DNA of 64,000 nucleotides. Origin: Prorocentrum cordatum (Eukaryota > Sar > Dinophyceae > Prorocentrales > Prorocentraceae). The notes beneath the pieces were generated by a model that was given only the letters and a program-made list of their open reading frames with translations, was not told where the DNA came from and ran no database searches. This document shows, piece after piece, positions 32,480 to 43,435 of the stretch. The position numbers and the translations under genes were made by a program. Within the stretch, counting starts at the first letter, position 1; each line of letters begins with the position of its first letter. Where the stretch lies: positions 62,001 through 126,000 of the forward strand of contig CAUYUJ010015030.1 of NCBI GenBank assembly GCA_963575745.1. The letters run 5' to 3'.

Positions 32480-33010
32480 TCACGACTCCTTGCAAGACGA
32501 CCCCGAACGTCTCGCACACGCGGAAAGGTCCGACCGACTCCCACTAGCCCCAGTAGCCCGAACTGCTCACGCCGCGAGAAACCCGATCGACTCACACACA
32601 CGGACGAACCCAAACGACTCTCACCAGGACGACGGGCCTGGACGACGGACACCACGACGAGCCTGAACGACTCACACGCAAGGAACAGGCCCGAACGACT
32701 CACAGCAGGACGAAGAGCCCGAACGACTCACGCAACGAACAGCCCCAATGTGTCGCAGACCACAACACGCGCCAACCACTCACAAACAATGAGAAGGCCA
32801 AAGAACTCACACCGAGGCGCGGCGCCCGAACCTGCAACACCCCGAGAATCTCGAGAGACTCTTACACAGGGAAGGGCCCCAACGACGAACGCCAGGACGA
32901 ACGGCCCCAGGGGCGCACAGAACATTCGCGAAGCAGAACACGCGAACGAACGGCCCGAACGACTCCTAGAACACGTCCCAGCAAAAGAAGAAACCCGAAC
33001 GAGAGAGCGT
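32480..33010 (+). repeat. CCCGAACGACTCACAC minisatellite array J, degraded
   Basis: About 19 recognisable but divergent units, thinning out toward 33000. Confidence 0.5.
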
Positions 33011-34150
33011 AGGCCGCCCTTGAAGCCAAACGTAAGAATCGCCGAGATACTCCTCGAGAGAAACGAACGCGGCAGCAGCGAAGACGGCAGCCCCGAGCGA
33101 GCGGCAGGGTCGTCGACGTCGTCGCTGTCGTCGACGTCGTCGCCGGGGAGTACTGGCTCGAACACCAAACTTGGAGAAGATCGCAAACGATTCCACAGGG
33201 CACCACACAAGCAACACAACATGACATGTCTGAAACGTGGCACTCGATAATCGCCGACGGATTGAAATATCCATTATAAGCCATGCTACACGTAGACACC
33301 CTGTGAGAACCCTGGAAGTTACCTGGAACTGCACCAAGGACAACCTTGTATAGTACTATATCCTGACAATCGGGGAAACCTGCAACACCAGAGGACTAGA
33401 CCCCAGGCCCCTGGACACCCGGAGGCACGATAAGCCTCGATCCACTACATGGACTGTGACGGGATACGCCGACAGTCATGTTGAGAGCCTCGGGCTCTTG
33501 CATACCTGCAAGACCTCTCAGCACACTGTACTCCTGCGCGACTACGAAGAGCGTTCTACCTAAATCTACTGTGCCCCGTCTTTCCAGAAAGCAAAGCGAA
33601 CCACTTCAGCCCACGCGTCGCGTAACGCTCCACGCGTCACCTGCGCACGAGCGCGGCAGACGACACTTGGAACTTCGATTCCCAGACCTCCACATGTGCC
33701 TACTCAACATCCTCAGGAAAACTGGCGCACCACTCTTACTCTCTTGGGAAGAGGCAGAGGACAACGTTGAACTTCTGTGCATGTCTTTCTGCGCATTCTT
33801 GATGTGTGTCGGACCGCCTTTGATTTATGCGTGCTTCTGTATTGAATACATGCGTGTATAGGTGTGAAGGGGGATCCATGATCCGATGTCGCAATGACGA
33901 TGGATCGTGCGGATAAAATCTCGAAAGTGGCGCGTCTCCGAGACATCTCGCGCTGACCGCCGTGCCTGCATGTCACCGAGCGCTAACCGCCGCGACGACC
34001 TGCTGACACGAACGCGGGGCGAATGGAGAAGAGTATGACTCACATCAGATGCAAAAATGGAGATCTCGTAGCGGTGCTGGGCTACGTGCGGCATTTGCGC
34101 ACACAAGCCACCTCGTGCCAAAAAATACTGTAGGCGCGTGCGTTACGGGT
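33011..34150. repeat. Partial third cassette spacer
   Basis: Short GTC tract (33110-33145). 33425-33480 matches 23068-23130. 33640-33710 has the GCGCACGAGCGCGG and CCAGACCTCC block of the CCAGGCCTGG module. 33905-34040 matches 24365-24480 and 30720-30830. No gene body is attached. Confidence 0.5.
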
Positions 34151-34155
34151 AGGCG

Positions 34156-34200
34156 GAGCGAAGCTCACAGCCACACTCCAATACTAGGAGCCAGAGTGGC
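34156..34200 (-). repeat. Leader module L10, orphan
   Basis: GAGCTTCGCTC at 34166-34156 and GCCACTCTGGCTC at 34200-34188. No ORF follows within 200 bp on the minus strand, so this module has lost or never had a gene. Confidence 0.5.
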
Positions 34201-34254
34201 AACGACAACAACGCTGTTCGGGAAAGATCGCTGGTTTCGACGACGGCCGCCCTC

Positions 34255-34395
34255 AGTCATTTACTACAACGACTACTACGACTACTACGACGACTCCTAC
34301 TATTACTACTCCCACTACTACTTCTACTGCTACTACGAAGTCTACTACAACTACTGCTGCTACTACTCATCGAGCTACTGCTGCTCTGCCTCCTA
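34255..34395 (+). repeat. CTA/TAC-rich microsatellite
   Basis: Imperfect (TAC/CTA)n with ACGACT interruptions. Confidence 0.5.
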
Positions 34396-34469
34396 CTCCA
34401 ATCATTGATTTTACGAAGGTTTTGGGCTCATTTTGTCCTTCTCAGGGGGGCAGCTCTCCCTGGCGCTTC

Positions 34470-34740
34470 TGCGGAGGTCGCAAGAGGCCCCAAGATGGCC
34501 CCAAGAGGCCCCCAGGAGGCTCCCAAGAGGCCTCCAAGATGCCCCCCAGAGGCCCCCAAGCGGCCCGAAGAGGCCCCCAAGAGGACCCCAAGAGGCCCCC
34601 AAGAGGCCCCACGAAGCCCCAAGAGGCCCCCAAGAGGCCTCCAAGAGGCCCACGACGCCCCAAGAGGCCCCCAATAGGCCCCCAAGAAGCCCCCAAAAGG
34701 CCACACGAGGCTCCAAGAGGCCCCCAAGGGGCCCCACGAG
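34470..34740 (+). repeat. GGCCCCCAAGAG tandem array C
   Basis: About 22 units of the 12-bp repeat, passing directly into the minisatellite at 34740. Confidence 0.5.
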
Positions 34741-35145
34741 GAGCCCGAACGACTCACATCAGGACGAGGGGCCCGAACGACTCACACCACGAAGAGGCCG
34801 AACGACTCGCACCACAAGGAGGGGCCCGAACGACTCGCACCAGGACGAGGCGCCCGAACGACTCACACCACGAGGAGCCCGAAGGACTCGCACCACGACG
34901 CGGGCCCCGAACGACTCACACCACGAGAAGCCCGAACGAGTCACACCAGGAGGAGGGGCCCGAACGACTCACACCAGGACGACGGGCCCGAACAACTCAC
35001 ACCACGAGAAGCCCGAACGACTCACACCAGGACGAAGAGCCCGAACGACTCACACCACGAAGAGCCCGAACGACTCACACCAGGAAGAAGGGCCCGAACG
35101 ACTCAGACCAGGACGAGAAACCCCAAACGACTCAAACCACGAGGA
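34740..35145 (+). repeat. CCCGAACGACTCACAC minisatellite array K
   Basis: About 15 comparatively regular units. Confidence 0.5.
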
Positions 35146-35560
35146 GCGCTTTCTCTCCCTCCTCCTTCGCCTCGTCCTTCTCCCGCTCCCCCCCCCCCCC
35201 CCGCAAGGAGGATGTACAAGGAGGCGGGGGGAAGGAGGAACAGGGGAGATATGCGGGGCCCAGCGGACACACGCCTGAAAAAAACACGACTGTCGGCATG
35301 CTTCGCGAGAGTTGCTGCTGTGAGATGGGCTGGTGGGGATGCGCGAAGCGTAAAGAATTTCCCCCGGCACTTGCAGCCTGACCCCCCCCGACCGCCTCTC
35401 CCCCATATTCCCCCTTGATCCTTCTCCCCCCCCCTCTTCCTCCTCCTCCTTCTCCTCCTTCTCCTCCTCCCCCTCTGATTTCACCTTCTTTGCGTTCCTC
35501 TTTTCATCGGCCTCGTCATCCCTCTCGCTCGGACCCCCGCTGCCCCTACTTCTACTGGCC
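35146..35560. repeat. C/CT-rich low-complexity tract
   Basis: Poly-C and (CTC)n-type sequence at 35180-35200 and 35420-35475. No gene. Confidence 0.5.
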
Positions 35561-35586
35561 ATGGCACGGGCGCCCTACTGATACCA

Positions 35587-37214
35587 TTAGCATGCCTTGC
35601 ACTCCAGGGTGCCCTTCTTCTCGTCACGCGCGACATGACTCGCGTCCACGGAGAAAGCCGACTTCGGCAATTTCCTCTGGCACTTGCCTCCTCCTCCCTC
35701 CTCCTCCTCCTCCTCCTCCTCCTCCTCCTCCTCGTCCTCCTCCTCCTCCTCTGCGTTCACCTTCTTTGCGTTCCTCTTCCTCTCGCTCGGGCCCCCGCTG
35801 CGCGTACTTTTAATGGCCATGGCACGGGCGCCCTACTGGTATCATTTGCACGCATTGCATTTCACGGGGCCCTTCTTCTCGTCGCGCGCGACATGGCTCG
35901 CGTCCACGGAGAATGCCGACTTCGGCAATTTCCTCTGGCACTTGCCACTGCGCTCACAGGCTTGCCAACTGCGCACCGTGAACCCGTCGGCAATGCAACC
36001 TGCGCATACACCGTTACTCTTCCTCGTGAAGTGTTTACTCTCTTGATCGTCGCTGATGCGTTGCTGCAGGGCGAACTCTTTCTTGCACGCCGCGCACGTC
36101 AGCAGCCGCTTCAACCGATTCGACTCATCGACGACCCCTTCCTTGGTTATGTCGCGCTTACTGCAGCCCCCGCGCGCCGCTCTCGCTCCTTTCTTCGGCC
36201 TATGGCCCCCCCGCCTGGTTGCGATTAAGATGTCCCGTCCCCCATAAACTCAACCCGCATCCTGGCGCGCAGCACGTCAGCGGCTTCGCCGCCGCCTCTT
36301 CTTTACGCTTCCTATTATTCGATTCGCGCGTCGCCTTGTCACGTTCCTCCGCGCATTTCCTACGCAGCCTCACCCCCGCTGCATGGTGCTTCTTCTGCGC
36401 ATCCGACATGCCCGCCTTCTCCTCGTACAGCGACAGGCACTTCTCGTTCGAACATCGCACAGCGCCGACGCTGTCGCTCCGCTTCGCGCCCCCGCTCCGC
36501 GAGTTCTTCATCGCTTTGACATGACTGCGCTTCGCGCAGTACGTTGTTCGAATCCTTTTCGCCTCCCCGTCGCCGGCCGCTGCGTCCGCGCCCCGACCGC
36601 TACCATGCCGCGCCGCATCTTCCCCCTCCGCTCTCGTTGCCCACCCTTTTGCAAAATGTGTGTAATTTTTCGTTGGCGTGTTTCATCTCTTCCGTGCAGT
36701 CTTTGCAGAACGCTGGCCTTTCCTTCCTCTGGAATTCGTACTTCGTGAACGCCTCTACAAGCAACCTCCGGCGGCGGCGCTCCCACTGGTCTCGTGGCAT
36801 TAGTTCCGCTTCCCATTCCTCCCAATCCACGCTCTCCCCTCGTAGCACCTGCGACAGTTTCTTCGTGCCCGCCATCTCACCTGCGTTGTACGGCTTCCTA
36901 TCAAAAGGCCTGAAGATGAGCGGTTTCTCTCGCCTGCGCACGCGCGTGATGGCAACGTAACTTGACATCCAACTCACGCCGCGCCCTCTTTCCAGGTCCG
37001 CTATCACTGCCCTCATGGTCCGGCCCTGCGCTGAGTGCGCCGTCGCTGCCAACGACGGGGTTATCATAAACTGCGTTCGCGTGACACTCAATACTGGATG
37101 CTTCCGATACCCGTCCAAGAACCATTGCCGCCCTTTCGATGGGAAGATCGGATACAGCCCCGGCCCCCACCCTGGCAGGTGCCACTCCTTCGTATGGAAG
37201 TCCAACACATTCAC
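35587..37214 (-). pseudogene. C-terminal tail of a Helitron-type PIF1 helicase, frame-broken
   Basis: 37214-36600 encodes EWHLPGWGPGLYPIFPSKG, then helicase motif V (SLAATAHSAQGRTM) and motif VI (SSYVAITRVRRRE), followed by LIFRPFDRKPYNAG and VLRGESVDWEEWEAELMP. This is the ending I recall from dinoflagellate PIF1/Helitron helicases. Cysteine repeats follow in two other frames: FCKDC, CSNEKC, LTCCAPGCG, LTCAACKKEF, and two copies of CQRKLPKSAFSVDASHVARD (35.60-35.70 and 35.89-35.95 kb). Frame changes near 36.6 and 36.2 kb and the missing Walker A/B region mark it as a remnant. Its 5' side stops abruptly at a CAT/ATC microsatellite. Spacing of the duplicated cysteine repeat is about 0.27 kb, and the duplicate also carries the flanking ATGGCACGGGCGCCCTACTG. 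Confidence 0.5.
35693..35757 (+). repeat. (CTC)n microsatellite inside the helicase tail
   Basis: A CTC run encoding poly-Glu on the minus strand, between the two copies of the cysteine repeat. Confidence 0.5.
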
Positions 37215-37796
37215 CCTCGGTAGATCATCATCATCATCATCATCATCATCATGATCATCATCAGCAGCATCATCATCACTATCATCAGCATCATCACCAT
37301 CATCAGCAACATCATCATCAGCACATTTTGCATTCTACAACCCATCATCAGCATCAGCATCATCAGCAGCCGCAGCGTCAGCGTCAGCATCAGCATGATG
37401 AGCATTATCACCATCAGCATCAACATCATCATCATCATCAGCATCGTCGCCAGTAGCCTCGGCATCATCAGCATCATCATCAGCATCAGCAGCATCATCA
37501 GCAGCATCGCCAAGAGCACCATCACCATCAGCATCGACAGCATCATTATCATCGTCATCATCATCGTCAGAATCATCGTCAGCATCATCAGCATCCGAAT
37601 CAGCATTATCATCATCATCAGCAACATCAACATCATCATTACCATTATCAGCATCACCGCCATTACCATCAGCATCCTCACCACCATCGTTATCAGTACC
37701 ATCAGCAGCCTCATGGTCAACGGGATGCTAATCATCACTCACAACGGCACCAAACTCCTTGCCATAAGCAGCAGCACAGTCGCCATCAGCACAATT

Positions 37797-37860
<64 letters not shown>

Positions 37861-38000
37861 CCAGTATCATCAGCATCATCAGCATCATCAGCAGCATTAT
37901 CATCAGCATGACCATCATCGTACTCCGCAGCAGCATCAGTATCAGCATCGCCATCACCATTACAGATCATCATCAGCAGCATCATCATCATAATCCGCCG
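37215..38000 (+). repeat. Long CAT/CAG-type (ATC)n microsatellite
   Basis: About 785 bp of ATC with CAG variants, the purest part at 37797-37860. All six frames give homopolymer-like peptides. Abuts the truncated helicase tail. Confidence 0.5.
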
Positions 38001-38785
38001 ACCCCTTGTGGGTCTCTAGGCGTGTGAGATTATCCCCCGCCATAATCCCCCCCAGGGACCCCAAACCGGCAATTCGACGCCCCCGTCCTCGCCCAGCCCG
38101 ACCCCGGACCGAACGCGTCACGGGGGAGCGGAGGGCTCCAAAACTGGCCAAGAAGACACCAAAACGCTCCCCTGACGGTCCTAGGGGGCCACGATTCGCC
38201 GAAATATCGCCCTGGACGCCCACGATGGCCTCCAGGCGGCCTCCGAAGCTGCCAAGACGCCCCAAAAGGCTCCATGATGCGCCCCAAAAGAATCCCAGGA
38301 CACAAAAACTTGCACCATTCCCTTAGAAAAAACAATCATGTTTCGCATGCTCGCCTATTCGGTTTTCACAACGTCCCAGACGGGCAGAGAAACATTCAAT
38401 ATCGCCCCCAGACGGCCAAAGGGGCCCCAGAGAAGGGTCGAAGAGGGTCCGACAACAGCCCCCGTAGACCCCAAGACAACCGAAGAAAGCCCCCAGACGG
38501 CTCCAAGACGGAACCCACAGGGCACCTTTCCGAGCCTTCGGCCCGAAGACGCCCCCAGTACTCCAAGAACAACCCAAGAGGCCCTGAGGGACCCCCAAGA
38601 GAACCTCAAAGGCCTCCAAGAAGCTCCCAGGAAGCCCCCAAAAGTCCCCAAAACTTGGCCCAAGATATCTCGAGGCGGCCGGATATGGCCTGCAGACAGG
38701 CCAAGATGCCACCAAAAGGCCGCAAAAGAGCACCAAGAGATACGATAAGAGCAACGAAGCAACAGGAAAGATGTCGAGCGCCGTG
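38001..38785. other. C/A-rich irregular repeat-like spacer
   Basis: Loose CCCCAAGA and CCCCCAGA words, possibly a worn-out relative of the 12-bp GGCCCCCAAGAG array. No gene. Confidence 0.5.
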
Positions 38786-39340
38786 TCACGATTCAAACAA
38801 GCCTCGTGAAATGCAGTCCTGGAGACGCAGTAGTTTATATAGGGGTCGGCGGATGTGGCGTAAGCCTATAGAATCGACCTGCAGGCTCGCCAGGAAGGCG
38901 TCGGCGTCTCCTGAGGCCCCGGACCGAGACAAAGCACTGGCCATCGCTCGGACGTCCATTCCCTGTGTTTTTGTTCGGTTTCGTGCGTGGTTTTTTCGCC
39001 AAATGATCAATGATGCTCCTCGATGGTCCTCGCCGAAGGAAAAATGCACACGTCCGAGCGATGCCATGAGCCCGGACGAGGACAGCATCGGGCAAGTAGA
39101 GGATGGAGCAAAGACCACAAGCATGGACTTTTGGCAGTCCGCGCAGATCTCTTGGATCTGCGCCGGAGCCGCGCCGGGGGCAGCGCCAAGCGCCCATCCA
39201 AGGAATGGGTCTATCCTCGGCCTGGCCCCGTCCGACCCCGAACCCCTCAGGTCATGAACAAAACCATGGCGGACGGTTTGGGATAATCTTCGGGTCCCTG
39301 GGCAATCTTCGGGGCTATCGCCGGGCCGCAGGACCGGCAA
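38786..39340 (-). CDS. Unassigned open frame
   Basis: 184 codons with mixed composition (ALSRSGASGDADAFLASLQ, LGRVHFSFGEDHRGASLI). No recognised domain and no leader module. Overlaps the 39.25 kb tandem repeat. Could be a chance frame in GC-rich DNA. Confidence 0.5.
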   Translation of the reverse strand: MPVLRPGDSPEDCPGTRRLSQTVRHGFVHDLRGSGSDGARPRIDPFLGWALGAAPGAAPAQIQEICADCQKSMLVVFAPSSTCPMLSSSGLMASLGRVHFSFGEDHRGASLIIWRKNHARNRTKTQGMDVRAMASALSRSGASGDADAFLASLQVDSIGLRHIRRPLYKLLRLQDCISRGLFES

Positions 39341-39560
39341 ATAACGACTCGGGGTGAAACAAAATTGTCCTGGGGAGTGGGTCGAGACCTCCGGCGGGCC
39401 AAGTCATGAAAACATTACGGCTGGCGGTTTGGGGGAGTTTTCGGCCTCCAGAGGCCCTCGCTGGGCCCCTGGGCTACCAAAAAACTGCTCGGGATGAAAA
39501 ACCCGTCCCAGGGAATCGTGAGACAAAGGCAGACGAGGATAACATCGGGTGAGGACAAAT
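39250..39560. repeat. Tandem pair, about 153-bp unit
   Basis: Copies begin at about 39250 and 39403. Shared features are GTCATGAACAAAACCATGGC versus GTCATGAAAACATTACGGC, GCGGTTTGGG, and a CTCGGG(G/A)TGAAA end. Confidence 0.5.
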
Positions 39561-39714
39561 CGAGAATCTTTGAGATCCGGCGGCACTGGAAGATGTCTCG
39601 GGCGCCGCGGCCTTCTCAGAGCGTTCCGCTACGCTCTGGGGGCGCTTCGGAACGCTCTTGGGTGGCAACTCATGGGAGCCTCCCATACCAGCTGATGGGG
39701 TTTATGGGCTCTTT

Positions 39715-39835
39715 CGAATCGACGCTATTCGACGCTAGTCGACGCTACATCGACGCTAATCGACGCTAGCCGATACTAAATCGGCGCTATCTGCTCCACT
39801 TCTGAATGCTAATCGACGCTACTCGACGCTGAACG
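39715..39835 (+). repeat. ATCGACGCTA short tandem repeat
   Basis: About ten imperfect 10-11 bp units (TCGACGCTA with one or two variable bases). Confidence 0.5.
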
Positions 39836-40570
39836 ACGGAATTAAGGGGGTGCAACCGAAGCACTCCACTGTCGGGGAGACGTAAGACTCGGCGGACGTC
39901 CGAGCCTTCTGAGAAGGTCCACCCCCTCTCATTTCCCCCTCGGGCTCGCCGCCGACGACGGTTTATCCACCCCTTTTACAGCCATCCGATGTCTCGATTG
40001 CTTTAATATGAGTCGGGGAGACGTAAGACTCGGGTTCCGGGGACCCTGGCTGACCTTATGGGGCCATCATGACAATGACGAGACCCAGTCTGAACGTTGA
40101 CGCAGACTCCCGCGTTTCCCCGGCACTGACTGGAACTGCTGTCACCAGCAAAACACAAACTACGGCAGACAGACCTGGACTTCGGGGCCCTATCACTGAC
40201 GGGCCCCCCTTGCAGTGAGAACGCGGTCGCAACCAACACACCCTCGCAACAGCAAAAAACAGCCCTGCAAGCGGGGGTGGCACCAGAGCACCCTGCAGGC
40301 GGCAGCTCCTTCAACGGCCGCGGAGAGTCACCACGCAGCGCGTGGAGTGAGGAAACCCATGACATGCAGTGTCCTGATTTGTCCAGGGGGCCCCCGAAGC
40401 CCCGACCCTGTCCCCAAAACAGGTTTCCCATCCCGAAATGATTGCTTCCCGGCCCTGGAGCCAGGTGAGGGCCCCCAGAAGCCGCAAACGGGCACAAGCC
40501 TCCCATCGTGGTTTTGTCACGGCTCGCGCACGTCCGGGAACGCAAGATACCCGGGCGAACCACAAACAGA
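39836..40570. other. Spacer, no confident gene
   Basis: GTCGGGGAGACGTAAGACTC occurs twice (39873 and 40013). Otherwise unassigned. Confidence 0.5.
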
Positions 40571-40574
40571 GAAG

Positions 40575-40662
40575 GACGAGGAGGAGGAGGAGGAGGACGA
40601 CGACGGTGAGGAGGAGGAGGAGGAGGAGGAGGAGGGGGAGGAGGAGGAGGAGGAGGAGGAGA
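40575..40662 (+). repeat. (GAG)n microsatellite
   Basis: GAG/GAC run of about 88 bp. Confidence 0.5.
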
Positions 40663-40925
40663 TTTCCCACTGTACCCGCGGCCCTGGCCACGACCGAGCC
40701 GGGCGGCACGCAAGGCACGCTCGTGCTCGCGCTCCAGGTCCGCGCGGCGAGCGGGGCGCGCCGAGGCCGAGGCCTCGGCGCTGGTCGCCGACCAATGCGC
40801 GGCAGAGATCGTTGTCGTGCTTGCCGTTGTTGATCTTTCATTACTAACAAATGAATATTGTTGATTCCCCCCCTCTGTTGACAATTGTATGTTCAATTGA
40901 CGTGCTTCCCCAGGGGCACGCGCCC

Positions 40926-40929
<4 letters not shown>

Positions 40930-40982
<53 letters not shown>

Positions 40983-41010
40983 TAATATATATATATATAT
41001 ATAGATAGAT
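40930..41010. repeat. (TA)n microsatellite with GATA end
   Basis: About 75 bp of TA dinucleotides followed by ATAGATAGATAG. Confidence 0.5.
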
Positions 41011-41089
41011 AGACAATATCCTGGAAAGTCACTAAGCTCAAATTAGGCCTCCAGCCCCCGAGTTACAACAACAGCGGCTCCCGCCAGAT

Positions 41090-41771
41090 ACTTCCTCACG
41101 GTGTATTCCCAAATCGCGCTCTCGCGCGGGACTTCTTCACAATTCATGTACGTATCGCGCTCTCGCGTGGGACTTCCTCGCGATCTATTAATACGATGCG
41201 CCCCTGGCGCTCAGGAACCACGCTCTCGCTTTGGCCTTCATACGATTTACTTGGGAATCGCACTATCGCTCGAGACTTCTTCGCGATTCATGCAGGACCC
41301 ACGCTTCAGCAACTCGCCTGCTCGAACTCGTCGCCCGGGCCCGCCATCCAGACCTGCCCGCTATGGGTCTGACCACCCAATCTGCCGTCTGGTTCTACCA
41401 GTTGTTTTCTGCTCCTTGCCCCCCTCCTGCTAATGTCTCTCGTGCTCCATAATTTTGCCTTCCCCTTCCACCCGTCCACCCTTCCCTTGTTTTAGGGGCT
41501 GTACTAAATGCGCGTGGTAGGTAAGAAAGATATGCCCACAAAAGGATACGATCGAAGACGACGAGGGCGGGTACCGAGAATTTGCGATATACGTATTGGT
41601 TGGCACGTGAGCAGATAGGAGCGAACAGTCTTGAAATGATTGTCGTTGTTGAACGCTCATTTCTGCAAAAGGAAATATTGTCTCAATCAAGGTGTGTCCC
41701 TCGTCGCTCGCATCATGTTTTCTGTTAAGGGAAATATTCGTGCTCAAACTGGGCCCCTGGACCCCCGGATT

Positions 41772-41805
<34 letters not shown>

Positions 41806-42185
41806 CGGCTCCCGCCTGAGACTTCCTCCAAATGTACTCAGGGCCCCCGCTCCTGAGACTTCCTCACAGTTTACTCAGAATCGGTGCTCCCGTCTGTGAC
41901 TCCTTCGCAATTTAGTCTGGACCCGCTCCCATCTGAGACGTCCTCACAATTTACTCAGGAACGGCGCTCCCGCTTGCGACTTCCTCGCGATTGAATGAAG
42001 ACTTCCTCGCAATTTAATCAAGACCCCCGCTCCCGCCAGAGAACCTTCACATTTTATTCAGGAATTGCGCTTTCGCCTGTGAGCCCCCTGCATTTTTGTC
42101 AGAAATCGCGCTTTCGACGCTCAGGAAACACGCTGCGCCAAAGACGCCGTTACAATTTACTTCTGGGTGATCGCGCTCTCGTCAT
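41090..42185 (+). repeat. Diverged tandem repeats with GACTTCCTCGCAATTTA core, plus (AAC)n
   Basis: 41090-41310 and 41815-42185 contain imperfect units of roughly 50-65 bp (CGCGCTCTCGC..GACTTCCTCGC.ATTTACTCAGGAA). Between them lie unassigned sequence and a pure (AAC)n tract at about 41772-41806. No gene. Confidence 0.5.
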
Positions 42186-42277
42186 ACTCAAGCATCCCGC
42201 TTGAATGTCCCACCCGCCCGACCCGCCCGTCAGGGGATCGCCCGCCCGTCGTGGGCTCCCGCCCAGCGCCCTGTGGG

Positions 42278-42905
42278 GCCCGAACCGTGTGAAGGGTTGT
42301 GCCGAAGCGGGCGCGGTGGTGCCATGCGGGCGCTGCCACTGGGGCCTTCGGTGGAGACCCCTATGGAGCCCGAACCGTGTGAGGGGTTGTGCCGAAACGG
42401 GTGCAACGGTGCCATGCAGGCGCTCCCACTGGGGCCTTCGGTGGAGCTCCCGGGTATGCCGAAACGGGCGCGGTGGTGCCATGCGGGCGCTGCCACGGTG
42501 GCCTTAGGTGGAACTCCCTATGCGGCAACGACTCGTGTGAGTTATGTACCGAAGCGTGCGCGGTGGTGCCATGCGGGAGCTGACACAAGGGGCCTGAGGT
42601 GGAACTCCCCATGCGACCACGAACCGTGTGAGGGTAATGCCGAAATAGGCGCGGTGGTGCCAGGCGGGCGCTGCCTCTGGGGCCTTAGGTGGAGACCCTA
42701 TGCGACCACGAACCGTCTGAGGGGTGCGTAGAAACGGGTGCCGTGGTGCCGCGCGGGCGCTGCCACTTGGGCCTTCGGTGGAGCTCCCTATTCGACCACG
42801 AAGCGTGCGAGGGTTGTGCCGAAACGGGCGCAGTGGTGCCATGCGGGCGCTGCAACTGGGGCCTGAGGTGAAGCTCCCTATGGGGCCCCGAAGCGTGTGA
42901 GGGCG
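42278..42905 (+). repeat. 90-bp tandem repeat, about 7 copies
   Basis: Units begin near 42280, 42372, 42452 (truncated), 42529, 42620, 42710, 42800 and 42890 with GAACCGTGTGAGGG, then GCCGAAACGGGCGCGGTGGT and GCGGGCGCTGCCAC. The period is a multiple of 3, so one plus frame stays open with EPCEGLCRNG-type peptides, but divergence is at the DNA level. Not called a gene. Confidence 0.5.
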
Positions 42906-42929
42906 GACTGCGGATGGATAATGGCAATG

Positions 42930-42969
42930 GCGATGATGATGATGATGATGATGATGCTGATGCTGATGC

Positions 42970-43013
<44 letters not shown>

Positions 43014-43101
43014 CTGATGCTGATGCTGATGCTGATGATGCTGATGATGATGATGGTTCTTGATGATGCTGATGATGATGATGATGATGATGCTGATGAC
43101 G

Positions 43102-43165
<64 letters not shown>

Positions 43166-43313
43166 CGCTGATGATGATGATGACGATGATGATGCTGCTG
43201 CTGCTGATGCTGATGCTGATGCTGCTGCTGATGATGATGCTGATGGTGATGATGATGATGATGATGATGAGGATGGTTCTTGATGATGCTGATGATGATG
43301 ATGATGCTGATGC

Positions 43314-43356
<43 letters not shown>

Positions 43357-43435
43357 CATGATGATGACGATGACGATGATGATGATGATGATGATGATGA
43401 TGCTGCTGCTGGTGATGATGATGATGACGGCACGT
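42930..43435 (+). repeat. (GAT)n/(GCT) microsatellite
   Basis: About 500 bp of GATGAT with GCTGAT interruptions; a direct repeat of GATGGTTCTTGATGATGCT at about 43051 and 43273. Confidence 0.5.

Noticed and set aside
34433-35278. Long Pro/Arg/Gly frames at 34.4-35.3 kb
   Set aside because: Translation of the 12-bp and 25-28 bp repeats; no globular sequence.
36540-36560. GTTCGAATCC, a tRNA T-loop-like word
   Set aside because: The flanking bases do not form the T-stem and no anticodon or acceptor arm can be drawn.
37211-38027. Met/Leu/Ile-rich frames resembling membrane proteins
   Set aside because: Pure consequence of the ATC microsatellite on both strands.
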